Assembly (NCBI GenBank): GCA_025267735.1
Contig: CM046300.1
Coordinates: forward strand, 31,133,322 to 31,197,321
Length of the DNA stretch: 64,000 bases
DNA from: Mactra quadrangularis
Taxonomy: Eukaryota; Mollusca; Bivalvia; Venerida; Mactridae
Direction of reading: 5' to 3'
The position numbers were made by a program, and so were the translations under genes. A model generated the notes under the pieces. The model ran no database searches. It was not told where the DNA came from and saw only the letters and a program-made list of their open reading frames with translations. Shown in pieces: positions 35,907 through 48,900 of the stretch; the first letter of the stretch is position 1; each line of letters begins with the position of its first letter.

Positions 35907-38209
35907 TTAATGATGTTCTGTGTTATATGCACAGTCTCTACCGTGGTATGTGATCACTGGTTTGTTATAGAAAGCTGTGAATCCAGTCTTGGTGAGGAAA
36001 GCTTCAACTTCTGCGGCGTAGGTTTGTTTAAATAGATCTGGATCTCTGGCTAGGACAAATAATGTTCCTCGTACGTTGTCACTAACTACTGAATATTGGT
36101 ATTTCATATCCGGTCCAAAGGTGGCTGGTCCAAGACTTAATACCCAATCTGAAATTGTAAATTATAATGTGCTATGTAACTCATCGTCATTTATCCCACG
36201 ATTCATTACTCCACTCTGCTGCGTTATGTACCGTGGTCCATTTGGATAGACTAATCTCACAATCATGAATAACTAATGAGGTTGTTTCATTGGTTCCACA
36301 GGGAAACCACTGCGGAAATCTAGCAAATGAAATTACGTTTCATATCTAAGGTTTAGTTTACCATTCAAAATGAGGAAATAAACATGTGCGTTGGTTTCTA
36401 TTTTAAATAAGAAAATCCCAGTATGACGTCATATCATTGTTATTGAAGCGTATTCCAATACTTGTACTACTAGAATTGTTGGATATTTGCTTGATCCGCC
36501 AAATGACCCCATTACCTAATACAAATTCTAATGCTAAAGTTAATATACAAACATTTATTCAATGCATACTGTTTTCGTATCTCAAAAAGTATCCATATCA
36601 AAAATTAACTCACAAACATTAAAATAAATACATCTGGAACGCCGGCTGTGCCATTATAAAAATATCTAATCGCCCAACAGAAATTTTGGTCGTCATGGGT
36701 GACTGAGCAAATGTAAATTTGGGACTCGAATTACGGACCTACGGATTTGAAATGATGTGCAACTGCCGGTTTCTGTATATAGTCAAAGACACTTGTTGTA
36801 TTTAGAATTTACTTGACAATAGCTCTTGTCAACCACAATAAAGTGATGTGTATGTCAATATTCAACGATAACATTCAATTATTAACATGGAATTTTAAAT
36901 GTTTAAAACTATACATACATGCAGCATTTACTGGTATTGTTTCAAGATGTACAGTCAATTTGCCTGGTTCATTAGACAACATAGCGTATCCATGGATTGT
37001 TTGTAGAGTTCCATTAGCACTTTGTAGTCTTTCTGAATTTAATACCGATACTTTACCGTCTGGTCTAAGCTCATCTGTAAACAGAACATTTATTAAGATT
37101 CAAGTTTTTTTTTACTGGCAATAACGCCATGTTTACACTAACTATGTCATTTTACAATGGATAGCTCAACTTACTTAGCTAGTTAACTACACTAAAGGTA
37201 CGTTATTAAGACCATTTTTGTTATTTCAAATTCATGCGATTCTTTTAAAATTTATTAAGACACAAATGCCTAATTTGTGAACAAATGGGTCTCTATTATA
37301 AGACCGTTTCGCTATTAAGACCATCGATTTTGCTAGTCTTGATAGCGAACTTTACTGACATTTTAATCAACCAGAAGGGAGATAACAAGCAAAAAACAAA
37401 GGGAAGTAATTAATCAGAATTCGAGAAAAAATTGACCACTGGAACACCTAACTCGCTCGAACTTTTTGTCATGTCTCTTCGAGTTCGTGCCATCGAACTT
37501 GAACTGAACATTTACATTTTACTAAAGAATTTATTTCCATAAATTAAATAATAAAGTATATAATAACTTACAATCAGCAGTAACACAGTAAGCCCCATTC
37601 TCCCATAGTGTGACAACAGATTGACTGGCATACATCTAAAATATACAATGTTGACAGTGTAGCTCAATAACATAGTGGAATATTTTACCTATATATTATC
37701 ACGAGTGATAATTCAATATTGTCAAAAATCTTTTTTCTATTTTCTAAATTGAAGCAGACTATTTTACCAAAGAAAAGAACCCTATTTACGATCCAAAAAT
37801 CGGGAAACTCAGGACTTGTCTTAAAAACTTTCACCCATCGTTTTTGCTTCGATTTACACCGTTTATCAACAATATCCACGTTTAATTATCTACGACGATC
37901 GGCTCATCTTAACAGCCCCGAAAGACAACTTTTTACTAGAGCTGGCTTTAATTCCTTATCCGTTTACCAGATGCAGACAACTGCTCTCTACAAACGAAGG
38001 AAATTCGACATTACCGCTGAGCATTATTGTTTAAACTATAGATATTTCAAAATATAAAACTTAAACGGTACCTGAAACCATCGTCCTAAATATTTGTTCA
38101 CGTCTAATGATGTTACCGTAGCTGGTGGCTGACCGAAAAATGTGTCCAACAAGAAACAATTCAACAATGATGGTAAAAGAACCACCAAGAAACACTGAAC
38201 ATTAAACAT
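35907..38209 (-). CDS. Secreted lipocalin, apolipoprotein D type
   Basis: Four exons in minus-strand order: 38209-38072, 37635-37572, 37074-36919 and 36148-35907. GT-AG joins keep frame and give 199 residues. Lipocalins are beta-barrel carriers of small hydrophobic molecules, usually secreted. A hydrophobic signal (FLVVLLPSLLNCFLL) covers about residues 6-21. The family's G-x-W motif is at 42-44 (YLGRWFQ). The ApoD-like strand WENGAYCVTADYELRPDGKV follows, then YWVLSLGP at 120 and the third motif VLARDPDL with Arg154. Cys63 and Cys192 match the positions of a conserved ApoD disulphide. N88-G-T is a likely glycosylation site. The TDY motif usual at the second lipocalin box is replaced. ATG 38209 was chosen over in-frame ATGs further upstream because a TATA box at 38265-38272 puts transcription start after them. 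Confidence 0.88.
37193..37357. mobile_element. TA-type MITE copy in lipocalin intron
   Basis: Follows the copy at 17622-17787 through 'ttgttatttcaaa-tcatgcgatt', 'aatttgtgaacaaa-gggtctct' and 'gatagcgaactttactg'. The left end is partly lost. It lies in the second intron of the lipocalin gene. Confidence 0.75.
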
Positions 38210-38264
38210 TGTTGTTGTACGAAGTATTGTCCTGCTATGAGTAAAACTAGCGTTCATCCAGCCG

Positions 38265-38272
38265 CTTATATA
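38265..38272 (-). promoter_or_regulatory. TATA box of the lipocalin gene
   Basis: On the minus strand the sequence reads tatataag about 56 bases upstream of the chosen ATG. Initiation about 30 bases downstream would fall near 38235-38241 and leave a 5' leader of about 30 bases. Further upstream in-frame ATGs would then be untranscribed. Confidence 0.6.
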
Positions 38273-39332
38273 CCATACGTACAATGATTGTGTAACAACA
38301 AAAAACGGGCGTTTTAATAAGGGGTTTTCTTCGGCGTCAATGACTATTTAAAATATATGTAATTAAATTGGGGCATATTGATATCTCCCTTTTCCGCTTC
38401 ATATTGTGGAATAATTCGTTCAGAGAGCATGGAAGGCCACGTGAGTCGGAGAAACCATACGATAGAAACGTGACTTTCTGATATAGGTTAAAAGCCAGAT
38501 GTTATATAGGGACCTTAAAAAGATATCAACTTGGAGAGACACAGTTATTTTATCTATAATAATGAACTGTTTTAGCCGCGTGATTGACACATCTGTCTGC
38601 TGAAATGCTGATTCACATCTTACCAGATTAACACACTGATCTTAGACTCGTAGTGTTTTTGATATTATGACTGGCCATTCGGAAAACGACTCGGGTAATT
38701 CCGTAAACTGACGATCACACGATAAAGTGTGTTGCGCAGTAGTCACCAAGGTATTCCGAATGTATGAGTGGCATTACGTTAATATCCTATTATGGAACCA
38801 TATTTGAAATATACTATAAGCTACCGATTTTCTCGTTTCTTCCGAACGCCCTGTATAGAAATGGGAAAATGATCGGCAGACACGGATATATAGAAAACGT
38901 ATAAATGTTTCTACATTTACAAAATTGCCACGGAAAGGAATCGCCCCGTTGGCCACAGCATAAAAGTGCAGCTTCGGTACATGAAAATGATGATTTAATT
39001 GTACAATGATACATTGTTGATATCACGACGACGCTATGGCACAATTTAATTTCGCCTTTTCATCATAGTACCGTCGCACCATGCTTATCACCATCGTTGT
39101 TTCATCAACACAGCAGCATTGTTTCACCATCGTACCATGTGAATCATGGTACATGAATACAATTGAAAACTATGTCCAAACGGAACAACGAATACAACCG
39201 TGTATATTAATTTGCAAGGACCGACTTTGATCATTAGAAGGCGAATCTAATTATCTTGTAACCATTTTATTTCTTATTTTGTATAATCTTTTCTTAAATC
39301 ACACCATGTATGTAGCTAAATAAACTTAAACC

Positions 39333-39463
39333 CACAGGCGACCAGCACGGTTCCGAATCAAAAGTACTATAATATACATTTGATTCGGAATCTATAATAT
39401 AATACTATAATATACATGTGTATATATAGTGTTTTTGATTAGGGACCGTGCCGGCCGCCTGTG
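39333..39463. mobile_element. 131-base MITE, 'cacaggcgrccrgcacgg' ends
   Basis: The left end 'cacaggcgaccagcacggtt' and mirrored right end 'gggaccgtgccggccgcctg' frame an AT-rich centre with 'actataatatacat' repeats. Flanking 'cttaaa' on both sides may be the target duplication. A shorter copy is at 42291-42381. Confidence 0.75.
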
Positions 39464-39920
39464 CTTAAAACAAGTTTACAAGTTTACAACACTATTTGGA
39501 TAGTGCTCCAGGCCTCTGGCCCATAACATAAGTTTTACAATACAATTCAGTACACTAACATATACAAGATACACGCTGCTCTTGAAAATGACCATGTTCA
39601 TATTAAGTGACAGTTCTAAACTATTAAAAATATAAGAAATTTCAAATTTTCACGTTTTTTCAAAAGCATACTTTATTGACATAGCAACGTTTCGTATAAG
39701 AAATTCGTTTTCACTTGATGTATATATTTGTATATTAAGTCAAACAATTATATTATCTTGGCCTTATCTCAATTGCATCAACTAAGAGTATACAATAATC
39801 TAGCTGTAGAGGATAATGTGAAATGTAAAGTGAATGATAACACACAGACACACGCGTTGTATATACAACGTTCAATCATATATACATACAAGTTTCATTG
39901 TATGATAACATACAGCAAAC

Positions 39921-42900
39921 ATGGAGGTTGTTTTACATTTAACTTTATTTTCATCATTACAAATGTTAGGCAATGTTTATGGAACTAAGTTACCAGGAAT
40001 GTTATATCCCAGAGACTCTGAAAGCCGATCTATACGACATTTAGACGGTATGTGGCAGTTTCTTATAGATGATTCACCTACAAGAAATCAAAGCTTTATT
40101 GATACTTGGTACAAGAAACGTCTATCAGAGGTAAGATTTGTTTTGAAATTATTTATTATCAGTTTCACATGGAAAATATCACTATTTTTGAATAAAAATT
40201 ATACATAATATATGTTTATCTCAAACATGTAATCTAAACTTTTTTGTTTAAATATTGTTGAAAGCAGCCTAAATAATAAATAGAATTAACCTACATAATT
40301 ATAATATACAATTCTCCAAATGTTACTTAGAACAAGTTAGAACGAGAGGTAAGATTGTTTTTATTTATTTATTTTATGATCCGAATAGAGTGATGGGCAA
40401 AGTTTACCGACGATAACGTGTCTGTTTATTAGACCTACAACCAATGGATTATTGCTTATTATACATTGTACAATTATTTTTATGTATTTAGTTAGTTAAG
40501 TTTCATAAAAAAATCATATGTGTACAAATTTTTCAAAATTATATAAGTGCTTAAGATTTCTTACGTAGCCTGCAAGAGTTACTACTCTATACAGATTTTC
40601 TTATGTTTCGACCGTATCTCAGTCTTCATCACGGTCGTGAAAGTTAATCATTAGGCACAAAGACCCTATATATGTAATAAGGGGTCCTTGGTTGGCATGC
40701 AACGTTGACGTCACTGAGTTGCGTTTAGTATCGGTACAAGTTAAAATCTAGGAACTTGAAAACTATGCTTTAATATGGTCATTGAGAATGGCTGAAATAG
40801 TGACACAAAGATCCTCAAAACCAAAAAACAATTTTACTGCTATATTTGCAATCCACTCTCTCTTTTGAGTATGTGCCGTTCAACCAGGCCAGTTGTAAAA
40901 TACAATTTGTTGCATGAGTTTTGAGGGCAGCACTAGAATACAAATAGCTCAAAAGTCTTCAGCGAACTCAAGTCTGAAGGAGAACAAGATGTTAAAAGTG
41001 GCTTATAAAGTTTCAGTAGCCAGAACTAGGATACAAATTTGAATTCTGAGTAGAACAGTCAACTTTATAGAGCTAATAAAAACTTAAGGAAAATGTCAGG
41101 TTTTGATATATTAGAGAAATGCATTGACCTTTAGCATATACAGGAAGTATGAAGGTTAAATATAATAATAGGTTGATTGATGGAAGTATCCCACGAAATG
41201 TCAACTCTTGTTCATTCTAGCTTTCACATGCTTAAATCTACAGACCTCCTATGAAAGTAACATTTTGAAATACTTTTATCTTCATTTTCACAATTATTCC
41301 TAGTATAAAAGAAAACATGAATTCTTTATTAGACAAAAATAATCTCGGTCATACATGTGGGTACAGACGGAAAGCTACTGTAACAGTATTTCAGCTAAAA
41401 TGCACCCTAATCGCACAAACACCATGAACTCGACCATCATGACCAAATGTGTGCATTACTTTCAGGCTGGAGAGACCATACCGATGCCAGTACCGTCCAG
41501 CTATAATGACATTACAAATGAAAAACGTATCCGAGATTTTGTTGGTTGGGCATGGTATGACCGTGAGTTCTATCTAGATAAAACATGGATCAATAAAAGA
41601 ATTGTGCTGAGAATAGACAGTGCTCATTATTTCTCAATTGTTGTAAGTACTTATTCTATACTCTCTACTAGAACTTTATTGATCGACGATAGCACTCTTA
41701 TATATGGTGGCATCTTTCTTCCACCAGATAACCAGTTAACTAATTAGTAAATTAAGTGATTAATTAGTTATGAAACTAGTTACGTAACTAGTTAACCACT
41801 TATACAAAATATCTCCAACTGGTTGTTGGTAACCTAGTTACGCTAATTACTTAATTAACTAGTTAATTATTTGGTTATCTAGTGGCAGAAATTTGCCCTC
41901 ATGGTTATATTTTAGTCAACCTCCAGTTTTAAAAATAACCAGCAGTCATTAGTTCGTAGGTTCCACAGCAGGACCGTGCTTAATGCTTCACAGAATTTTA
42001 GCTGAAATACATTTTAATATATAATGTATACAGTTATTATACGATGTACTGTTTGGACAAATGTAACATTTTGTCTCTAAAATTAAGACGATATGATCTT
42101 GAAACCACAATAATGCGATGGTACCATGATGAAATCCTGAAACCGTGACCGTTAATGGCATCCTATTAGTTAGTACTACTTAAGTAAGATAATTGAAAGA
42201 TTTAAAGTGAAAAAATAATTCAAAGCATGGCTCTGGTTACTGGATACTTCAGTTGAGTGTTTTATAAAAAAAACTATTATATTCGTTATTCAGGCGGTCG
42301 GCACGGCACCAATAAAACACCATATATACATGATTATGTATATATAGTTTCTTTGATTCGGAACCGTGCCGGTCACCTCTGTTTGGATTGATGTTTCCAT
42401 TTTTTACAGTGGGTAAATGGAAATGAAGTTATGAGACATGATGGCGGTCATCTTCCTTTCGAGGCTGAAGTGACGCAGTATTTAAATGTTGAAAATAGCA
42501 ATGTGGTCACAGTATCATTAAATAATACATTGACACCAACTACTCTACCCCCGGGGGCTATAGAATACAAAACCGACCCAGATAAGTAAGTATATTTGAT
42601 CACTTGGAACATCTTGGTCCTCGACGATAGCTTCGCTGCACAATTGAGGTGTTTGCACAATAATAACGAGTACATGGCTGTATTTTTGTCGTTGTTGTTT
42701 TCTTTAATTGACGTTCTTGTTGAAATGGTGTCATTCCTCCTTTACATTTGATTCATAAATGTTATTCCATACAATTATCATAATCAATTTTGATCATATA
42801 CTATCAGACTATTCTACGATCATCATGAACTTACACCCGTCGTGTATATAACATTAATATGTGCTGAATACGACGTTCTATTCTGTTCTATTCTATCCTG

Positions 42901-45900
42901 TTCATTTCTATTCTGTTCTTTACTGTTCTATTCTATTCTATTTTATTTTATTTGTTTTATTCTATTCTATTCTATTCTATTTGTTTTATTCTATTCTATT
43001 CTGTTATATCCTATGCTGTTCTATTCTATTCTATTCTATTCTATTCTATTTGTTTTATTCTATTCTATTCTGTTATATCCTATGCTGTTCTATTCTATTC
43101 TGTTCTATTCTATTATGTTATATTCTATTCTATTCTGTTCTATATAAATGTAATATTTCAGATATCCACCAGGTTATTTTGTTCAGAATTTACAAATGGA
43201 TTTCTTTAATTATGCTGGTATACATCGTCACGTGACATTATATACAACACCATCATGTTATGTAGAAGATATTGATATAGTAACAGACATACAAGGAAAT
43301 AACGGTAACAATAACAATTAGATTATCTCACTGATTCATCTTCAATTTGATGGTCAAGTTTTATAGTTTTATGTAATGTTTTGACGCCTAACTTAATACA
43401 GGTGTCCGCTGACCGCAGACGACAGACGTTCGCTGTCCAGAACTAGTTTAATTTTAAGGGCATTTTGTTGGAGGGAATTGAAGTGTCCGTTATCCGGAGG
43501 TGTCCGTTATCAAAAGGTGTCCGTAAGCTCAAGTAAGACTGTAGTTTATTTTACTTAATAATGGTCCAGTTTTATAGTACTTTATGCCGCATTTCATAAT
43601 ACTTTCAGTCATAAATCGCGGCGCTTTGTCGTTCTTTTCACTGTCACCGAATGAGTCTAGATATCTGGCTTTGTACTTCAGGAAATTGAACCCATGTTAC
43701 ATGGATTCATAGTCAGACTCACGATCAACTGATCGCCTGTGCTTCGTCCCGCGTATTAAGTAAAAACCCAAAACTCCTGGTGGACCCCTACGAATCCCAC
43801 CGAGATTATTCATATAATGAATGGCCGAGGTGTTCCGAATGATATTTATATTCCATTCTATAGTTTTGTATTATTCTAGGCATAGTAAAGTATGTGGTAA
43901 ATATAGTTGGTGACGTTGGTAGTTCTAGTATGATAGAAATATTAGATAAATCAGGTACTAAAGTAGCACAAAGTAATAAACTAGCTGATACTATAACTAT
44001 ACAAGATGCTAATTTCTGGTGGCCTTACACAATGAATGCAACATCACCAGGTTATATGTATACTTTAAAGGTAAGTACAACTCACATTTGTTACGTTGAC
44101 TCTATAAAGATTTATTCAACCGTGGTAGGTAGCGGATTTTGAATCTAGTGTTCCGAAGGAAGAACGGATTCGAATCCCACCCGGGAGGTTATACCCTTCC
44201 ATGAAAAATAGACAATAAAAAACAATTTTCCTCGATCAAAAAGCAATTTGGAGAAGTTTTCGGCCTTATGGAAGAGTATGCCAGTACTGGTTTTAGACAA
44301 GGGTCAAGGAAAGCTAGTTTAGGTGCAATGGACGCCGTAAATTAACCTAAAAATGTGTTAACATGGAGTTAAACCATGTAAAACTAAAAGTACAATTTGG
44401 CTCTCGCTAGTTTGGTCGCTGCGTTAAACAGTATACCATTGAACATTTAAAGTATTCGCCTTTTGGTATTTGATTCTACCACTTGGTACTAAGTGTTGCC
44501 CATCAATATGCGCATCAAATTTTTTAGCTCCACAAAACAAACACCACAATGTCAGAATACAACGCTCACAAATAGGATCAAAGCGCTGATAGCGCTACCT
44601 AGACATGGATTCAATAGGGCAAAATGATTATAAAACGAAATTGATAATGATACTCATTTGCGTATTGTGAGTTGTAAGCAAGACGATGACTGTTAAAAAT
44701 TGTCCGATATTGTTTACAAAGGGACTGGTTTTTTACGCATAGGTGTTAACATAACTACAAATCATTGCTCTGAATCTGTCAGCGCATAACCGGATGTAAT
44801 TGTATGCGACGTTTTTGTGATACGTATCAAAATTTGTGACCTCTAAGACCTGAACTTCTAACGCTATTCATATCAAAAACTGGGTATATCTGCAATAAAA
44901 GTCGATATACAAATGATTAACAATAAGGGAATTTGGAGAAACTCTCGGACTTCTGAAGAGCATTAATTGTATGTCCTGTCTGTATACAATGATCCGAAAA
45001 AAGATAGATTATGTGAGCTTGGCGACGTAAAAAGACAATATTTTGTATTGACAATCGGATAAACCAAATTGAAAGAGGAAATATGAATAAAATCGAGTAA
45101 GCCAAGTGTTGCGTTTATCTAACACAATTATATCCTGCAATGTTTTCTATAATCAAAGGTATCTCTAATTGGTTGTAAAGACACAGACATCTACAGACAA
45201 CCATTTGGTATACGTACAGTGTCTGTAACTGATACACAGTTATTTATCAATCAACAACCATTCTACTGTCAGGGTGTAAATAAACATGAAGATGCAGATG
45301 TAAGTTTCTAGAACTTATAAAGGGATTAGTAGGCAAATGTTTTTAGTTCCAATTTTCCTGGTTTTCCAAAAGTTTTAGTTCCAATTTTCCTGGTTTTTCA
45401 AAATTCTTAGTTCATATTTACCTGGTTTTCTAAAATTTTTAGTTCCAAATTTCCTGGTTTTCTCAAATTTTTAGTTCCAATTTTCCTGGTTTTCCAAAAT
45501 TTTCTGAGTTCCAATTGTCCTGTTTTTTTCCAAAAGTTTTTGTTCCAATTTTCCTGGTTTTTGTGTTGTATTGTTGAAATGTTGGTTGCAACAGACACAC
45601 TGATATAGACATTGCTTTTCAAAATGTCTGTATAATTTCTTTTAAAGTTTTCTAACTTGACCAACGTGGGTCAGAATTTCAACATTGTACTAACAAATAA
45701 TATCGTTCTCATGCTGTGTCCCCCATTCCCAACTACGACCATTAAATAAACCTTACTCCAAAAGTTCTTGAACATGTGAAATTTTGAAAAGAAGCAATAG
45801 TGTTTATCACCAGCAATTTTTTCTGATTATAGCATATTCTGTTAAATAGTTTGAATCAAATGTTAGTATAATAATTTATGTTAAATATGAAGATTTGCGC

Positions 45901-48900
45901 AGATAAAACTGTTTGTATCATTTTGTCATTGGAAAAAGTGAGTTGATATATCCTGGAACTTTCGGTGAACTCTTTTGGAACAACATTTGAGATGGACTCG
46001 ATTGCTGTAACAACGTCGAATAGTATTTCTATTTAAAATTACCATTCAAAGACGTAAATGCACATTTTTCTATTTTAGATTCGTGGTAAAGGTTTAGACT
46101 TTGCTCTGATAGCACGTGACTTTAACATGTTAAAATGGTTAGGTGTAAATTGTTTTCGTACATCACATTATCCATATGCTGAAGAGATATTAGATCAAGC
46201 AGATCAACAAGGTATTGTTGTCATAGATGAAAGTCCTGGTGTGGGCATATCAAAGTAAGATCTTCTTTAAATCGTATATACAAGTACATAATTATCTCTT
46301 CCAAAAAAAAGTATTTTACATTACGACATGATGTCTTGTATTATAAGGTGGCGACCGGAATGTCCTCGACCCCACGTTCATCAAAGGATGACACTAATGA
46401 GAGACTTTTGTCTGTTATCTTTCCTTGATAAATTCTGAAGCACCCCAATTGGCAAGTAGGTCCTACCAGTTGGAATCCTCGGATTTTATCATTGAAGTCC
46501 TATGTAAGGATGATATAATATTTCATCTAATATCTTACATATTAATTAAGATATTGGCAGGAGGGATGAAATTTAGATAGTTCTTTCCATAAAAATACTT
46601 AGCTTGATTTTTAAACAAACTAAATGATTTACAAAATGTTATTTAAGATTAAAATGGTGGCAAACTGACATTGAAAGGTAAGGGTAAAATCCGAGTAATC
46701 CAACTGATTGGACCTACCTATTTGAAGAGTAAACAATGGGAAATAACTGACTAAAGTCCCTTATAAACATATACAAACTAAATAGTCTTCGAAGATGATT
46801 AGAAATCCAGTTCAATTTTTCTGAATAACCTTTTTACAATTTATGAACTTGCTTCTTACTTTAAACATCAGTTCTTTTATTCTAAAGGTTTGCATCAACC
46901 GACTAAAATGTCGAAAAAAGACTAGTAGCCACATTCTAGAACTTTCATGTTTTATAGAATGATAAGGCACTCTGAAATCTTAAAATAAATGTGATGCAGT
47001 TGAGTTCCACTATAAGTACCATAATCAAAGGTCTCAATAAGGGTTTTTGTATAAGACCCATTGTCTTCTCCGATTAAGCATATGGAACTTCATATGTCAA
47101 CTATCAGATGCTTTTGCAAAAAGCAAGAAGGTCAGAACTATGCTATTAAAATTGTAATCACTATATTGCAATACGTACTTGTATTTCATATTTTCATATT
47201 GTTCATTACTTTTAAGATGACCCTACAGTTGAAAAAAAAATGTTTAAATATGTTGATAATAATGCTTGTATGTAATGCTTTCTGCATATCAACAAAGTAG
47301 ACTTATAACCAATCTTGCTATCTTATAATCAATGTATATGAACATATATTGTATATTATACATTCTTAAAATGTCCATACCATTGTCTTAAAGAACAAAA
47401 CGTTTAAAAAGTTGTCGATACAAGCAGACCAGACTTCTTTGTAAAGATATGAACATTGTTGATAAAGTTCAAAGAAAAGGCAAGAAAAACAAGAAAGCAC
47501 AAAAGAGAAATGGTTCAAACAATCGTAAAATAATGATGTCGGACAGGTATACTTGCATGCAACAGTAGTAGAAGCATAATTATCCTTACATGCAAAATAA
47601 AGTACATGTAGATGAAATCTAGTTCATTTAACTGCATGATTATTGTGTATTCAGCTGTATCTAAACTTGTCTACTCACGATCATCGTTGGATATGTAGTC
47701 TACATCGATTCGAAGGGAAAACGATACCATGGCTTCGAGTTCCGATCGGCTTTCCAGAGCGCGTCCATTCTATAAATAGCAGGGAACGCGTCTTTCTTGC
47801 TCCGTTACAAAACACGAAGTGAATTCTTCCAGACACGCATGTGCAGACGACCTAACAGTTGGGTCTATACTCCGGATTTCGGCCGAAACCCGGGAACCGC
47901 TACGAGACTATTGACTTCTATTCATTTTAGATGTTGTTGTTTACTTATTAACACTACTAAGCATGAATGGATGACAAATTTCGTCGATGTTAGGGTACAT
48001 AGTCATGTGATCTGTAGGTCATTTTTTGGCCAGTCTGTTTCAAATATTGTAGAATTATGTAGAATATTGTATACTTCATATTATACTTATGTTAATCATC
48101 CCTCTGACTTTGAACTGCTATATTTATAAAATTGACTTACGATAACATTTTTGGTTTAGAATTTTTATGAAAAGGTGCAATGAGACATGGCGCTGTTGTC
48201 TAGTCAAAACCTCGTAACTTCCATTCAAAAAAGGTAAAGTTACGAGGTTTTGACTTGACAACAGCGATAGATATTTATGTTTCTGAATATAATTATCACA
48301 ATGCTTAAATAGTTTAAAATAAAATTTAACAGCACATGTATTAATGAAATACTGGTTTTTTACATGGGTCGTGTAAGCAATTCAGGTCTAATTACATTTG
48401 TAAAGGTATTCATGAAACTGCACATATGCTGTGATATAAACTCTAGTTTAATGTTCAAAATAACCTTTAGATAAAATCACTTTATTATGAATGTTCATAC
48501 ATTGTACAATCAGTTTGTATTATATTTATAATTGCGTTCAATACATCTAATTATTATATATCTTATAAATCTAACCAATCAAAGAATACGAAAGATATAT
48601 AATAAAAAGGTTATTATACATTTTACTGTACAATACGGAATATATTTGGACTCAAACACAACTAGCCAATCGGCTCGTCCAATATGACTTTCCAAGCTGT
48701 GTACTCGTCCAAATATATTTCAGTATTGTACAGTAAAATGTATAATAACCTATAATTAATTTAATACTACTGTGCATAACTATATCTTTAACAATATCAT
48801 TGATTTCTGTTAAAATATCGATGATTGATTATCAAATGTCAAGTTAGTCTAACCTAACTCGTTGAGTTCCCACGTACCGTTCTGTGGCACTTTTTACCAA

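Noticed and set aside
42842..43235. Three overlapping hydrophobic plus-strand frames
   Set aside because: They are produced by the ttcta microsatellite in GUSB intron 3 and one runs into true exon 4 in the wrong frame.
45407..45664. 85-codon minus-strand frame
   Set aside because: It is encoded by the 32-base minisatellite in GUSB intron 6.
47797..48129. 110-codon plus-strand frame downstream of a TATA-like box
   Set aside because: It ends in a repeat shared with other loci and has no recognisable domain; recorded only as repeat-derived.
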